A stretch of 64,000 bases of DNA, from positions 500,586-564,585 of the forward strand of contig NZ_FIZX01000002.1 of the NCBI RefSeq assembly GCF_900055185.1, in the 5' to 3' direction. Positions 16,740-26,413 of the stretch are shown here, piece by piece. The stretch is from Grimontia celer (lineage in GTDB: Bacteria > Pseudomonadota > Gammaproteobacteria > Enterobacterales > Vibrionaceae). Position 1 is the stretch's first letter; every line of letters begins with the position of its first letter. The notes below the pieces were generated by a model. It made no database searches, was not told where the DNA came from, and was given only the letters and a program-made list of their open reading frames with translations. A program made the position numbers and the translations under genes.

Positions 16740-17765
16740 TTAGCTGGCTATTTGTGCGCTTTCTAGGCTGACGCTGCCGAGTGTTGGCTCTTGGTCTTGG
16801 CGCATGCCTACACGTTCTTCCCGCGGCGGGATACCGTAGTAATCGCGATAGCATTTGGAGAAGTGAGGGGTTGAAACAAACCCGCAGGCAATCGAGATTT
16901 CAATAATGGATAGGTTTGTCTGGATCAGAAGCTGCTTCGCGCGGCTAAGCCTGAGGTGCAAATAATAACGTGAAGGCGAGCACTGAATGTGCCTCTGAAA
17001 CAGTCGTTCGAGCTGACGGCGTGAGAGTTGCACTAAGCTGGCAAGCTCATCGATACAGAAAGGTTCCTCCAGATTGGCTTCCATCAGTGAGACAGTTTCG
17101 AGCAATTTGGGTTGTGCGGTACCAATCAGATTCCTCAAAGGGATCTTCTGTACGTCTTCGCTGTTTCTAACACGTTCACACATGAACATTTCAGAAATCG
17201 CGGCACTCAATTTATTTCCGTGCTCTTTGGTGACCATATTGAGCATCATGTCCATGGGGGCGGTACCGCCCGCGCTGGTCATGCGTTGCTCATCAATAGA
17301 GAATAGCTTGTTGCTGACACGCACTGCAGGAAAGGCCTCCTGAAAACCAGCCAGATACTCCCAATGGATCGAACAGGCTTTGTTTTGCATGATCCCAGCT
17401 TTTGCCAGAATGAAGCTTCCAGTGCATATAGCACCAATAGTGACGTGCTTACGATCTAGCGAAGCAAGCCAGCTGAGTAGACGTGGATTGGCTGACTTTT
17501 CGATGTCCAGACCACCACAGACAATCACGATGTCCAGAGGTTGTTGGGAAGGTATTCCCCCATCAACACCTATCTGTAGTGAATCACTTGCTGATACTGC
17601 TTGGCCGTCTTCACTCAGCGTATGCCATTGGTACAGCGTTTCTCCTGACAATTGGTTTGCCATTCGCAATACTTCAATCGCTGAAGCCATTGCCAACATA
17701 GTGAACCTATCGCAAAGGTAGAAACCAATGTTAACGGGTTGGCGTAATGAGGATACTGTGCCCAT
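16740..17765 (-). CDS. GlxA/GbdR-type AraC regulator with DJ-1/PfpI sensor domain
   Basis: A 341-residue regulator. The N-terminal 190 residues form a class I glutamine-amidotransferase-like (DJ-1/PfpI) sensor (VNIGFYLCDRFTMLAMASAIE; GAICTGSFILAKAG). The C-terminal 100 residues hold two AraC helix-turn-helix motifs (IDELASLVQLSRRQLERLF; SIIEISIACGFVSTPHFSK). RHIQCSPSRYYLHLRLSRA is close to GbdR/CdhR-like activators of glycine-betaine and carnitine catabolism, as I recall them. ATG 17765 has GGAGAGG 5 bases upstream; 54 more open codons upstream lack a ribosome site. No catabolic genes are adjacent, so the ligand is uncertain. Confidence 0.83.
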   Translation of the reverse strand: MGTVSSLRQPVNIGFYLCDRFTMLAMASAIEVLRMANQLSGETLYQWHTLSEDGQAVSASDSLQIGVDGGIPSQQPLDIVIVCGGLDIEKSANPRLLSWLASLDRKHVTIGAICTGSFILAKAGIMQNKACSIHWEYLAGFQEAFPAVRVSNKLFSIDEQRMTSAGGTAPMDMMLNMVTKEHGNKLSAAISEMFMCERVRNSEDVQKIPLRNLIGTAQPKLLETVSLMEANLEEPFCIDELASLVQLSRRQLERLFQRHIQCSPSRYYLHLRLSRAKQLLIQTNLSIIEISIACGFVSTPHFSKCYRDYYGIPPREERVGMRQDQEPTLGSVSLESAQIAS

Positions 17766-17974
17766 AGGAACCTCTCCATTCTCGGTTTGTTTTAAACCGT
17801 CCATGTTTAATTTAGTTACAGCTCTTAGAGATTGGCGCAGTCCAGAACGCAGCTTCTCCCCTATGGGTAGGACAATGTTAATAAAAAGTAAAATTAATTT
17901 ATTTGAAACACGGACGTCATGAACCAAAAACTCTGATTTGCGACATTTGAAGCGGATTTATCGTATGAAAACGG

Positions 17975-18010
17975 ACACCTTGAGGCCTATTTTCCGGCAC
18001 TCAAGGTGTT
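17975..18010 (-). terminator. Probable terminator of psuG
   Basis: ACACCTTGAG (17975-17984) pairs with CTCAAGGTGT (18000-18009). The minus-strand continuation is CCGTTTTCAT, so the T-run is short. Confidence 0.5.
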
Positions 18011-18052
18011 TAGAGGTGTAATCAATTTTGAGGTGGGTTGGAGAAAAACGAC

Positions 18053-18967
18053 TTAATCGCAGTATGCAACCGCGATTTTCGCGGCGAGGGCGGCGTTGTT
18101 CAATACCAAGGCAATGTTAGCTTTTAAGCTGTTTCCTGCCGTCTTTTCTGCGACTTTTGCGAGTAAAAATGGCGTGGAATCTTTACCTTTTATGCCTTTA
18201 GCATCCATTTCCGCAATCGCAGCGTCGATCACGCTATCAATTTCTTCATTCTTCAGTGCGTGTTCTTCAGGTACAGGGTTGGCAATCACTGCACCGCCTT
18301 TAAGCTGCATTTCCCATTTCGCTTTCAGTGCGGCCGCGATGAGTTCGGGACTGTCGATTCGGTAGTCGACACCAAACTGACTTTCGCGCGTATAAAACGC
18401 AGGCAATGTTTCAGTGCCATAGCCAATGACCGGCACACCCTTGGTTTCCAGGTACTCAAGTGTCAGTCCCAAATCGAGGATGGACTTGATCCCGGCACAC
18501 ACAACGGCGACCTTGGTTTCTGCCAATTCTTCCAAGTCAGCGGAGATATCAAAGCTGGTTTCGGCACCTCTGTGAACGCCGCCAATGCCACCCGTGGCAA
18601 ACACACGGATGCCTGCCATATTGGCCAGAATCATCGTCGACGCGACAGTAGTTGCACCATCTGCTTTGTTCGCGACAATGAAAGGAATATCGCGACGACT
18701 GGTTTTAATCGCTGACTGACCTTGCTGCCCTAAATACGTGATTTCTTCTTCGCTGAGACCCACTTTTAAACGGCCTTTGAGGATCGCGATAGTGGCAGGA
18801 ATGGCGCCGTTATCACGTACCGCTTTTTCTACGCGCAGGGCAGTTTCCACATTTTCGGGATAAGGCATGCCATGAGAGATGATGGTCGATTCCAGTGCGA
18901 CTACAGGTTTGCCTTCAGACAAGGCTTGCTGAACGTCCGGGTGAATGTCGAGATAGGGGTTTAACAT
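18053..18967 (-). CDS. psuG: Pseudouridine-5'-phosphate glycosidase
   Basis: A 304-residue cytosolic enzyme that splits pseudouridine 5'-phosphate into uracil and ribose 5-phosphate; it is the second step of pseudouridine catabolism. VALESTIISHGMPYPEN and the FATGGIGGVHRGAETSFDIS segment are typical of the family, as is the VCAGIKSILDL region. Start ATG 18967 overlaps the psuK stop as ATGTTAA, so translation is coupled; the longer upstream frame lies inside psuK. Length fits the family (about 300). No nucleoside transporter is adjacent. Confidence 0.95.
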   Translation of the reverse strand: MLNPYLDIHPDVQQALSEGKPVVALESTIISHGMPYPENVETALRVEKAVRDNGAIPATIAILKGRLKVGLSEEEITYLGQQGQSAIKTSRRDIPFIVANKADGATTVASTMILANMAGIRVFATGGIGGVHRGAETSFDISADLEELAETKVAVVCAGIKSILDLGLTLEYLETKGVPVIGYGTETLPAFYTRESQFGVDYRIDSPELIAAALKAKWEMQLKGGAVIANPVPEEHALKNEEIDSVIDAAIAEMDAKGIKGKDSTPFLLAKVAEKTAGNSLKANIALVLNNAALAAKIAVAYCD

Positions 18968-20052
18968 AAGGCTTCCTCTAGGCGCTGTTGCACCATCAAT
19001 TCGGTAATGGTTGGGTTGATGGTTTGCATGTGCTCCATCGTTAACATGGCACAGCCGAGCGCAAAGCGGCACGATTCTGCGTCAGTCAGATTATTCATTT
19101 GTCCGTAAACCAATCCGGCGAGAAAGGCATCTCCCGCACCATTTGCGTTGATGACATTGACCTTTGGTGAGCGAATCAAAGCTGTATCTTCAGCGGAGCG
19201 ATAAAGGATGCCATCTGCCCCCAGGCTTAGAAATAGACGGGTGATGCCTTGTTGAATGAACCAGTCTGCAATGTCATCGATATCTTCATCGGAATTAAGT
19301 GGCAAACCCGAAATGGTCTGCGCTTCCAACAGGTTCGGTTTCAGGGTGTGGATATGCTTTAGGTATGGCTTGGCTTTGATGGCTTTGGCGGTCGACACTG
19401 TATCTAAATAAATGACCTGATCGTGAAACTTACTAAACAGGTAAGCGAGAACATCGTCGTTGAGGTTGGTGTCGATGATAATCGCCGCAGCGTGTTGGAT
19501 TAGATCAGTATGTTGGGCGAGTAACCCGATATTCAGGTGATCGAGAATCGACATGTCTGACACCGCGGCCAGCATGTCTCCATGGGCATCCAGTAGAGAA
19601 AGATAGGTGGATGTGGTCTGTCCGGTAAGCTGACTGACCGCTTTAACATCGACACCCGCCTTGCGCGTAGCTTCCAGTACCACGTTACCGTAGGCATCAT
19701 CCCCAACCACTGAGATCAATTTAGTGTCGACGCCTAATCTTGCCAGGTTTTCTGCAATGTTCCGACCGACGCCGCCGGCCGAACCCGTGATTTTTCCGGG
19801 GTTGGAATCGCGTTCGACCATCGCCACTTCCGGCTGACCCAGAATGTCCATATTGGTGCCGCCAATCACGACCACATACTGTGGACGGTCAACAATGTAG
19901 CCTTTTCCGCGAATCACGCCTTTTCGTGTCATGTTCATGATATGCACAGCCACTGCAGAGCGACTGATATTCAGTTTGTCGGCAATGCTCTGTTGCTGGA
20001 TGAAGGGATCATCTTTGATCAATTGGAGAATTTCATCTTCGCGCGACGTCAT
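18961..20052 (-). CDS. psuK: Pseudouridine kinase with N-terminal winged helix
   Basis: A 363-residue fusion. Residues 1-60 form a winged helix-turn-helix (EDEILQLIKDDPFIQQQSIADKLNISRSAVAVHIM). Residues 65-360 are a PfkB/ribokinase-family kinase with the GGVGRNIAENLARLG motif and the catalytic NGAGDAFLAG. It phosphorylates pseudouridine to the 5'-monophosphate for PsuG. The HTH suggests it also regulates its own operon, probably from the 20053-20300 divergent gap. An upstream in-frame start at 20142 is rejected because the family begins near the HTH and 20052 has AGGTG close by. Confidence 0.9.
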   Translation of the reverse strand: MTSREDEILQLIKDDPFIQQQSIADKLNISRSAVAVHIMNMTRKGVIRGKGYIVDRPQYVVVIGGTNMDILGQPEVAMVERDSNPGKITGSAGGVGRNIAENLARLGVDTKLISVVGDDAYGNVVLEATRKAGVDVKAVSQLTGQTTSTYLSLLDAHGDMLAAVSDMSILDHLNIGLLAQHTDLIQHAAAIIIDTNLNDDVLAYLFSKFHDQVIYLDTVSTAKAIKAKPYLKHIHTLKPNLLEAQTISGLPLNSDEDIDDIADWFIQQGITRLFLSLGADGILYRSAEDTALIRSPKVNVINANGAGDAFLAGLVYGQMNNLTDAESCRFALGCAMLTMEHMQTINPTITELMVQQRLEEALC

Positions 20053-20321
20053 GACACCTAACACCTGTTTGGTTGTTAAACAAATGTTAGTTTTAAATGA
20101 GGTGAGTAAACTGTCAATTACTGTTGAGTAATAATTCACCAATGTGTGACGGCACGATTAAAAATTGTATATAAACCAGCCTGTTCGGGATGTCGGTATC
20201 TGACCGAATAGGTCGCAAAGGGGCTTTATAAGGTCTCATATCGGGAACAGGAAGGGGAAGGTTTGGCGCTACACTTATCAAAGATGAATACCCAAAGATG
20301 TTTGATGAGCAAGGAAAGCCA

Positions 20322-20837
20322 ATGGAAAACAAAGGTCAGCGTAGCGCTTTGACGGAGCAAGAGCGTGCGGTCGTGGCGGAAGCGATCAATTCGCTTAAAG
20401 CCAAGCCGGGCGCGTTGTTGCCAGTGTTGCACCACATTCAGCATCAGTTGAGTTATGTGCCTCCGGCATCTGTGCCGATGATTGCGCACGGACTGAATTT
20501 GTCCAATGCTGATGTGCATGGCGTGATCAGCTTTTACCATGAGTTCCGTAATCACCCGCCGGGCGGGCATGTCATTCAAATTTGCCGCGCTGAATCTTGT
20601 CAGTCGATGGGCTCGCGTGCTCTTGAAACGCACGCCGCCTCAAGGCTAGGTATTGGCTTTCATGAAACGACCAAAGATAACAACTTCACCCTCGAGCCCG
20701 TTTACTGCTTGGGCAACTGCATGTACTCACCGTGTGTGAGAGTCGGTGATGATATCCACGGTGAAATGAACGATGAGGCATTCGACGACCTCGTCGATTC
20801 GTTGCTCACCCAAGTGATCGAGGTGAAAGCGCCATGA
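20322..20837 (+). CDS. fdsG: NAD-dependent formate dehydrogenase gamma subunit
   Basis: A 171-residue [2Fe-2S] subunit homologous to NuoE (24 kDa). The cluster ligands are CRAESC and, 36 residues on, CLGNC. Helical N-terminus (LPVLHHIQHQLSYVPP) followed by a thioredoxin-like fold. It relays electrons near FMN in the soluble formate dehydrogenase. ATG 20322 has AAGGAAAG just upstream; the ATG at 20298 lacks one. Overlaps fdsB by 4 bases (ATGA). It starts the fds operon, divergent from psuK. Confidence 0.9.
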   Translation: MENKGQRSALTEQERAVVAEAINSLKAKPGALLPVLHHIQHQLSYVPPASVPMIAHGLNLSNADVHGVISFYHEFRNHPPGGHVIQICRAESCQSMGSRALETHAASRLGIGFHETTKDNNFTLEPVYCLGNCMYSPCVRVGDDIHGEMNDEAFDDLVDSLLTQVIEVKAP

Positions 20838-22432
20838 GTTATCGCATCTATATTCCCCTCGACTCTTCTTCTGTTTCCCGAGGCGCTGAGAAAGTCGCAC
20901 AACGTTTGGCTCATGGTGCCGTCACCAAGGGCGAATCTTTGACCATTGTCCGTAACGGTTCCCACGGCTTGTTCTGGCTCGAACCCATGATTGAAGTGGA
21001 GTCGGCTCAAGGTCGAGTGGCCTTTGGTCCGGTTTTCGAAGATGACGTGGATTCGCTATTAGCACTCCGTTTCTTTGCGCCAGATGAAGCGGGCAGCGCT
21101 GCGCTGGAGCACCCACTTTGTTTAGGGCTGACCACGGAAATTCCCTGGCTGAAAAAACAACAACGGCTTACGTTCGAACGTGTTGGGTTTGTTGACCCAT
21201 TAGATGTTGAAGATTACCGCAGTAAAGGTGGGTTCGTCGGGCTGGAAAAAGCGCTGGGTATGAGCACCCAAGAAATTCTCGACGAAGTAAAAACCTCTGG
21301 CCTCCGTGGTCGCGGTGGTGCGGCGTTTCCAACCGGCATTAAGTGGCAAACGGTCTCAGACCAACCTGCAGGACGAAAGTATGTGATTTGTAATGCAGAT
21401 GAAGGCGATTCCGGGACTTTTGCTGACCGCATGCTTATGGAAGGCGACCCGTTCACCCTGATTGAAGGGATGATCATTTGCGCCATCGCTGTCGGAGCTA
21501 CACAGGGATATGTCTATACCCGATCTGAGTATCCAAATGCCTGCAAGATCTTCACCCAAGCGATAGAAAACGCTTATGCGGAAGGTTATTTGGGGTCAGA
21601 TATCTGCGGCAGCGGAAAACATTTCGATTTAGAGCTTCGGATGGGGGCGGGAGCCTATATCTGCGGTGAAGAAACCTCACTGATGGAGAGCCTGGAAGGC
21701 AAACGTGGTTTGGTTAGAAGTAAGCCGCCGCTTCCGGCCATTGAAGGCTTATTTGGCAAACCTACCGTCATCAATAACGTTATTTCGCTGGCTTCGGTGC
21801 CTATCATCCTGTCCAAAGGGGCGGATTACTACAAAGACTTTGGTCAGGGCCGCTCCCTCGGCACCATGCCAATCCAACTGGCGGGGAATGTGAAACGTCC
21901 CGGTCTGTTTGAATTGGCTTTTGGCGTGACGATTCGAGAACTTTTGTTTGATTTCGGTGGTGGCAGTAAGACAGGAAAGCCTCTTAAAGCCGTGCAAATT
22001 GGTGGACCTCTTGGCGCTTACATTGCTGAACATGACTGGGATACGGATCTGGATTACGAACATCTCGCTGCCCGTGGTGCCATGCTGGGGCACGGCGGCA
22101 TCGTCGCGTTCGACAATCAAACCGACATGAGCCAGATGGCGCGTTTTGCGATGGAATTCTGCGAGCTGGAATCCTGCGGGAAATGCACGCCTTGCCGTAT
22201 TGGTGCAGTCCGAGGCGCGGAAGTGATTGACCAACTGCTGGATGCGAAAGGCGATGACAAGCTGGAACGCAAAGAGCTACTGGATGATCTCTGCGAGACC
22301 ATGGAGCAGGGGTCGCTCTGCGCTATGGGCGGGATGACGCCTTTTCCGGTGAAAAGCGCATTGAAGTACTTTCCAGAAGATTTCGGGCTCACGAAAGATA
22401 CGGGTGCCCAAGTGAACAGTGGCGGTAAGTAA
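20834..22432 (+). CDS. fdsB: NAD-dependent formate dehydrogenase beta subunit
   Basis: A 532-residue diaphorase subunit. The N-terminal 130 residues are a thioredoxin-like NuoE-type domain. The NuoF core follows with the NADH/FMN motif GLRGRGGAAFPTGIKW, NADEGDSGTFADR, the GAGAYICGEETSL segment and the C-terminal [4Fe-4S] ligands ESCGKCTPCRIG with a later cysteine in GSLCAMGG. It passes electrons from formate to NAD+. Translation is coupled to fdsG, and fdsA begins 18 bases later with GAGGAGA upstream. Confidence 0.93.
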   Translation: MSYRIYIPLDSSSVSRGAEKVAQRLAHGAVTKGESLTIVRNGSHGLFWLEPMIEVESAQGRVAFGPVFEDDVDSLLALRFFAPDEAGSAALEHPLCLGLTTEIPWLKKQQRLTFERVGFVDPLDVEDYRSKGGFVGLEKALGMSTQEILDEVKTSGLRGRGGAAFPTGIKWQTVSDQPAGRKYVICNADEGDSGTFADRMLMEGDPFTLIEGMIICAIAVGATQGYVYTRSEYPNACKIFTQAIENAYAEGYLGSDICGSGKHFDLELRMGAGAYICGEETSLMESLEGKRGLVRSKPPLPAIEGLFGKPTVINNVISLASVPIILSKGADYYKDFGQGRSLGTMPIQLAGNVKRPGLFELAFGVTIRELLFDFGGGSKTGKPLKAVQIGGPLGAYIAEHDWDTDLDYEHLAARGAMLGHGGIVAFDNQTDMSQMARFAMEFCELESCGKCTPCRIGAVRGAEVIDQLLDAKGDDKLERKELLDDLCETMEQGSLCAMGGMTPFPVKSALKYFPEDFGLTKDTGAQVNSGGK

Positions 22433-22450
22433 GCCGTCGAGGAGAAGACA

Positions 22451-25324
22451 ATGGTTGAGTTCTATATTCCCATTGAGCAAGGCAGCAAAGACTTTGGTAC
22501 GCCTGCTGTTAAAGGCGAAGATGTTAAGCAAATCTCACTGACCATCGATGGCTGGCCAATCTCTGTGCCAGAGGGCACATCGGTCATGCATGCGTCTACC
22601 ATGCTGAATATTCAAATTCCAAAATTGTGTGCGACCGACTCGCTGGAAGCGTTTGGCTCATGCCGTATGTGTGTGGTGGAAATTGAAGGAATGCGCGGAA
22701 AACCCGCCGCCTGCACCACACCCGTTGCTGAAGGCATGGTGGTCACCACACAAAATGAAGCGCTGCGTAAGTTACGCCGTAACGTAATGGAGTTGTACAT
22801 TTCAGACCATCCACTGGATTGTTTGACCTGTGCGGTGAATGGCGACTGTGAATTGCAGGACATGGCGGGGGCAGTTGGTCTTCGTGACGTGCGCTACGGA
22901 TTTGAAGGTAGCAACCACCTCAATATGGAAAAGGATACGTCCAACCCTTACTTCACCTTTGATACCAGCAAATGCATCGTCTGTTCCCGATGTGTGCGTG
23001 CCTGTGAAGAGATTCAGGGTCAACACGCTCTGACAGTGGAAAGTCGGGGTTTTGAATCCCGTATCGTCGCGGGGTCAGAATCATTTATGGACTCTGAGTG
23101 TGTGTCCTGTGGTGCCTGCGTACAAGCCTGTCCGACAGCGGCTTTGACCGAAAACAGCGTGATTGAGCTAGGTACGCCGAGTCATTATCGCGTGACGACC
23201 TGCGCGTATTGTGGCGTTGGCTGTTCATTCCGCGCCGAAATGCGGGGTGATGAACTGGTCAGAATGGTGCCGCACAAAGATGGCAAAGCGAATCAGGGAC
23301 ATTCTTGTGTGAAAGGCCGCTTTGCCTTTGGCTATGCAACCCACAAAGATCGCGTGACCGACCCGATGATCCGAGATTCTATTGATGAACCTTGGCGCAA
23401 GGTAAGTTGGGAAGAGGCGATTGGCTTTGCCGCAGACAAGATCAAAGCGATCCGAGATAAACATGGCGCAAATGCGCTGGGTGGGATCACCTCTTCCCGC
23501 TGCACCAACGAAGAAACCTATCTGGTGCAGAAACTGGTTCGTGCGGGTTTTGGTACCAACAACGTGGATACCTGTGCCCGTGTTTGTCACTCTCCGACGG
23601 GTTATGGTCTGAAAACTACGCTGGGTGAATCGGCAGGGACACAGACTTTTGAATCAGTGCAAAAAGCCGATGCGATTATTGTTATCGGGGCCAACCCAAC
23701 CGATGGTCATCCGGTGTTCGCTTCCCAGCTTAAACGTCGTCTTCGCAGCGGCGCAAAGCTGATAGTTATCGACCCACGCGAAATCGATCTGGTCAATGCA
23801 GCGCATGTCCGCGCCCAATATCATCTTCAATTGCGTCCGGGAACCAACGTCGCCGTGTTGAATGCGTTGGCGCACGTCATCATCAATGAAGGGTTGGAAG
23901 ACAATTCGTACATTGAAGAGCGTTGCGACATGGCAGCGTACAAAAAATGGCGCGACTTTATTGCCGATGAATATCATTCACCCGAAGCGATGGAAAGTGC
24001 CACAGGCGTTCCAGCCATGCTGATCCGAGAAGCCGCGCGTATGTATGCCAAAGCCGGAAACGGTGCCATTTACTATGGCCTTGGTGTGACAGAGCACAGT
24101 CAAGGCAGCTCAGCGGTCATGGCGATTGCCAACCTAGCCATGGCGACAGGTAACGTCGGTCGTGAAGGGGTGGGCGTGAACCCACTGCGCGGTCAGAACA
24201 ACGTGCAAGGTAGCTGTGATATGGGCTCGTTCCCGCATGAGTTGCCGGGTTATCGTCATGTGTCAGACCCAGAAGTACGTGCGTTATTTGAGGGTGAATG
24301 GGGCGTGCCGATTGATGATGAACCTGGCCTTCGCATTCCCAACATGTTCGACGCCGCTATCGCAGGTCGATTTAAAGGTATGTATGTGCAAGGTGAAGAC
24401 ATCGCGCAGTCTGATCCGAATACCCAACACGTTGAAGCAGCGCTGACATCGTTGGAATGCCTGATCGTTCAGGATATCTTCCTCAACGAAACGGCGAAGT
24501 TTGCGCATGTATTTCTTCCGGGTGCCAGCTTCTTGGAGAAAGACGGTACCTTCACCAATGCAGAGCGCCGTATCTCGCCGGTGCGTAAAGTGATGGCTCC
24601 GCTTTCGGGCAAAGCCGATTGGGAAGCGACCATGGAGCTTGCCAACGCCCTTGGCTACGAGATGCATTACAAGCATCCTTCCGAAATCATGGATGAAATC
24701 GCTAAGCTGACGCCGACTTTCCATGGTGTCAGCTACGAAAAACTGGATGAACTGGGCTCTATCCAATGGCCTTGTAACGATGAAGCGCCGCTGGGTACCC
24801 CGACTATGCACATCGGCGGGTTTGTGAAAGGCAAAGGCAGCTTTGTGGTGACGGAATACGTGGCGACAGAAGAGAAGGTGAATAAACGCTTCCCACTGCT
24901 GCTGACCACAGGGCGTATCCTCACGCAATACAATGTTGGTGCTCAGACACGTCGTACCGACAACAGCCAGTGGCATCAGGAAGACGTGTTGGAAATTCAT
25001 CCGTTGGATGCAGAAGATCGTGGTGTTACAGATCGCTCACCAGTTCGGATTGCGAGCCGCGCGGGTGAGATTACCTTGCCTGCGAAAATTAGCAACCGCA
25101 TGCAACCGGGCGTGGTTTACACCACCTTCCACCATCCGGTGTCTGGCACCAATGTGATCACGACAGAAAATTCGGATTGGGCGACAAACTGCCCTGAATA
25201 CAAAGTGACGGCGGTGCAAGTCAAAGTGGCAGTAGAACAGGCGGATTGGCAACAACGCTTCCGTGAGTTCGATGAACAGCAACAAGCCCATCTATCCGCA
25301 GCGACACAGGAAAGCAGCGATTAA
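22451..25324 (+). CDS. fdsA: NAD-dependent formate dehydrogenase alpha (Mo/W catalytic) subunit
   Basis: A 957-residue catalytic subunit. In order: plant-type [2Fe-2S] domain (CRMC near residue 75), NuoG-type CxxxC/His cluster (DCLTCAVNGDCELQ), a two-[4Fe-4S] ferredoxin domain (CIVCSRCVRACEE and CVSCGACVQACP), the Mo-domain [4Fe-4S] (CAYCGVGC), and the bis-MGD domain. The metal ligand is Cys379 in CARVCHSP, not selenocysteine. It oxidises formate to CO2. Length matches FdsA. The system needs an FdhD/FdsC sulfurtransferase for activity; none lies in this operon. Confidence 0.95.
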   Translation: MVEFYIPIEQGSKDFGTPAVKGEDVKQISLTIDGWPISVPEGTSVMHASTMLNIQIPKLCATDSLEAFGSCRMCVVEIEGMRGKPAACTTPVAEGMVVTTQNEALRKLRRNVMELYISDHPLDCLTCAVNGDCELQDMAGAVGLRDVRYGFEGSNHLNMEKDTSNPYFTFDTSKCIVCSRCVRACEEIQGQHALTVESRGFESRIVAGSESFMDSECVSCGACVQACPTAALTENSVIELGTPSHYRVTTCAYCGVGCSFRAEMRGDELVRMVPHKDGKANQGHSCVKGRFAFGYATHKDRVTDPMIRDSIDEPWRKVSWEEAIGFAADKIKAIRDKHGANALGGITSSRCTNEETYLVQKLVRAGFGTNNVDTCARVCHSPTGYGLKTTLGESAGTQTFESVQKADAIIVIGANPTDGHPVFASQLKRRLRSGAKLIVIDPREIDLVNAAHVRAQYHLQLRPGTNVAVLNALAHVIINEGLEDNSYIEERCDMAAYKKWRDFIADEYHSPEAMESATGVPAMLIREAARMYAKAGNGAIYYGLGVTEHSQGSSAVMAIANLAMATGNVGREGVGVNPLRGQNNVQGSCDMGSFPHELPGYRHVSDPEVRALFEGEWGVPIDDEPGLRIPNMFDAAIAGRFKGMYVQGEDIAQSDPNTQHVEAALTSLECLIVQDIFLNETAKFAHVFLPGASFLEKDGTFTNAERRISPVRKVMAPLSGKADWEATMELANALGYEMHYKHPSEIMDEIAKLTPTFHGVSYEKLDELGSIQWPCNDEAPLGTPTMHIGGFVKGKGSFVVTEYVATEEKVNKRFPLLLTTGRILTQYNVGAQTRRTDNSQWHQEDVLEIHPLDAEDRGVTDRSPVRIASRAGEITLPAKISNRMQPGVVYTTFHHPVSGTNVITTENSDWATNCPEYKVTAVQVKVAVEQADWQQRFREFDEQQQAHLSAATQESSD

Positions 25325-25336
25325 TCAGGAGTGAAC

Positions 25337-25579
25337 ATGGACGGTGAACTTCATCGTAACGAACGCCTTTACGCGATGGCGAACCAAATCGCTGACAACC
25401 TTGAGCATGGCAGAACCGAGCAAGAGACTGTCGACGAAGTCGCTTCCCATATTCGCCGTTTTTGGTCGCGTGATATGAAACAAAGTCTATTTGCAGCGAT
25501 GGGAAGTGGATTGTTGAACCCTATTGCTGAAAAGGCAGCGGAATTACTGGCAGAGGAATATAAGCTCAAAGCGGGATAA
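25337..25579 (+). CDS. fdsD: NAD-dependent formate dehydrogenase delta subunit
   Basis: An 80-residue helical accessory subunit of the FdsD family (RLYAMANQIADNL; VASHIRRFWSRDMK), needed for stable FdsGBA assembly in characterised systems. ATG 25337 has AGGAG 5 bases upstream; a GTG at 25331 overlaps that ribosome site. It follows fdsA by 12 bases and ends the operon. Confidence 0.88.
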   Translation: MDGELHRNERLYAMANQIADNLEHGRTEQETVDEVASHIRRFWSRDMKQSLFAAMGSGLLNPIAEKAAELLAEEYKLKAG

Positions 25580-25595
25580 TCGCTTGGGTAAAACT

Positions 25596-25620
25596 AAAAT
25601 GCCGCGTTACGCGGCATTTT
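25596..25620. terminator. Bidirectional terminator between fdsD and the siderophore reductase gene
   Basis: AAAATGCCGCG-TTA-CGCGGCATTTT. T-runs exist on both strands, serving both convergent genes. Confidence 0.85.
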
Positions 25621-25639
25621 AGATGAACGAAGACGCTCT

Positions 25640-26413
25640 TTAAGCAACTGCCTCTGCATCTTTCTGTTTTATCACTTTGTGGCCTTCTTCGGTCACGCCA
25701 TTTTTCCAATAGCTGCTGATGTAAATATTGTCTCGCTCGACGTTTCTTTCATTGCGGAAATATTGGCGTAGTGAACGCATAGAATCGAACTCGCAAGCAC
25801 ACCAGATGGCGGCGTTGCCATTCAGCCATTCTTTTTCCTTAACTTGCTCTGCCAGCGTTTTTTCGCCTTTAACCAGCCAGTCGATTTGCATCCCTTCAGG
25901 GGCTTGAATCGGCTGAATATCGTCTTGAGAAAGCACTTCAATGACCGCATGGCCTTTAGCATGTTGAGGTAGCGATGCAATTTTGACAGACAGTGCTGGA
26001 AGGGCAGTCATATCAGCAGCCATAAAAAACCAATCGGCTTCTTTGTTGATTTCCTGAATGGTGCCAGGACCAGCAATCGTCATGGTATCGCCAACTTTGG
26101 CGTTCATTGCCCAACGAGCGGCATGGCCACAACCACAGTCATCAACCTTATGGCGGACAAAGTCTACTGTGATCGTGTGTGTGCTGAAATCCAACTCGCG
26201 GATAGTGTAGGTGCGCATAACAGGCCTTTCGCCCGCTGGAAGTGAACTCAGATCTGTGTTGCCATCCGGCGCAAACATTAACTTGATATATCCGCCTTCG
26301 CAGTTGGCAGGAAAGCGGGAAAGTCCTTCACCATGCATCACGATACGCTGCATATTGGGAGTAATGGCTGTGCTTGCTTCGACAGTAAGCTGAATCGGGC
26401 TCGGTTTCTTCAT
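25640..26413 (-). CDS. NADPH-dependent ferric-siderophore reductase (SIP/ViuB family)
   Basis: A 257-residue cytosolic FAD flavoprotein of the siderophore-interacting family (ViuB/YqjH). It shows the FAD site MRTYTIRELD, HKVDDCGCGHAARWA near the phosphate-binding loop, the substrate pocket FFMAADMTALPAL, and the C-terminal SYWKNGVTEEGH lysine tail typical of SIPs. It releases iron from imported ferric siderophores by reduction. A near-perfect Fur box 58 bases upstream predicts iron repression. No siderophore transport gene is adjacent. Confidence 0.9.
   Translation of the reverse strand: MKKPSPIQLTVEASTAITPNMQRIVMHGEGLSRFPANCEGGYIKLMFAPDGNTDLSSLPAGERPVMRTYTIRELDFSTHTITVDFVRHKVDDCGCGHAARWAMNAKVGDTMTIAGPGTIQEINKEADWFFMAADMTALPALSVKIASLPQHAKGHAVIEVLSQDDIQPIQAPEGMQIDWLVKGEKTLAEQVKEKEWLNGNAAIWCACEFDSMRSLRQYFRNERNVERDNIYISSYWKNGVTEEGHKVIKQKDAEAVA

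Noticed and set aside
16530-16766. 78-residue open frame on the plus strand
   Set aside because: Runs through the terminator of the opposite-strand regulator gene and into its 3' end; no ribosome site or family pattern.
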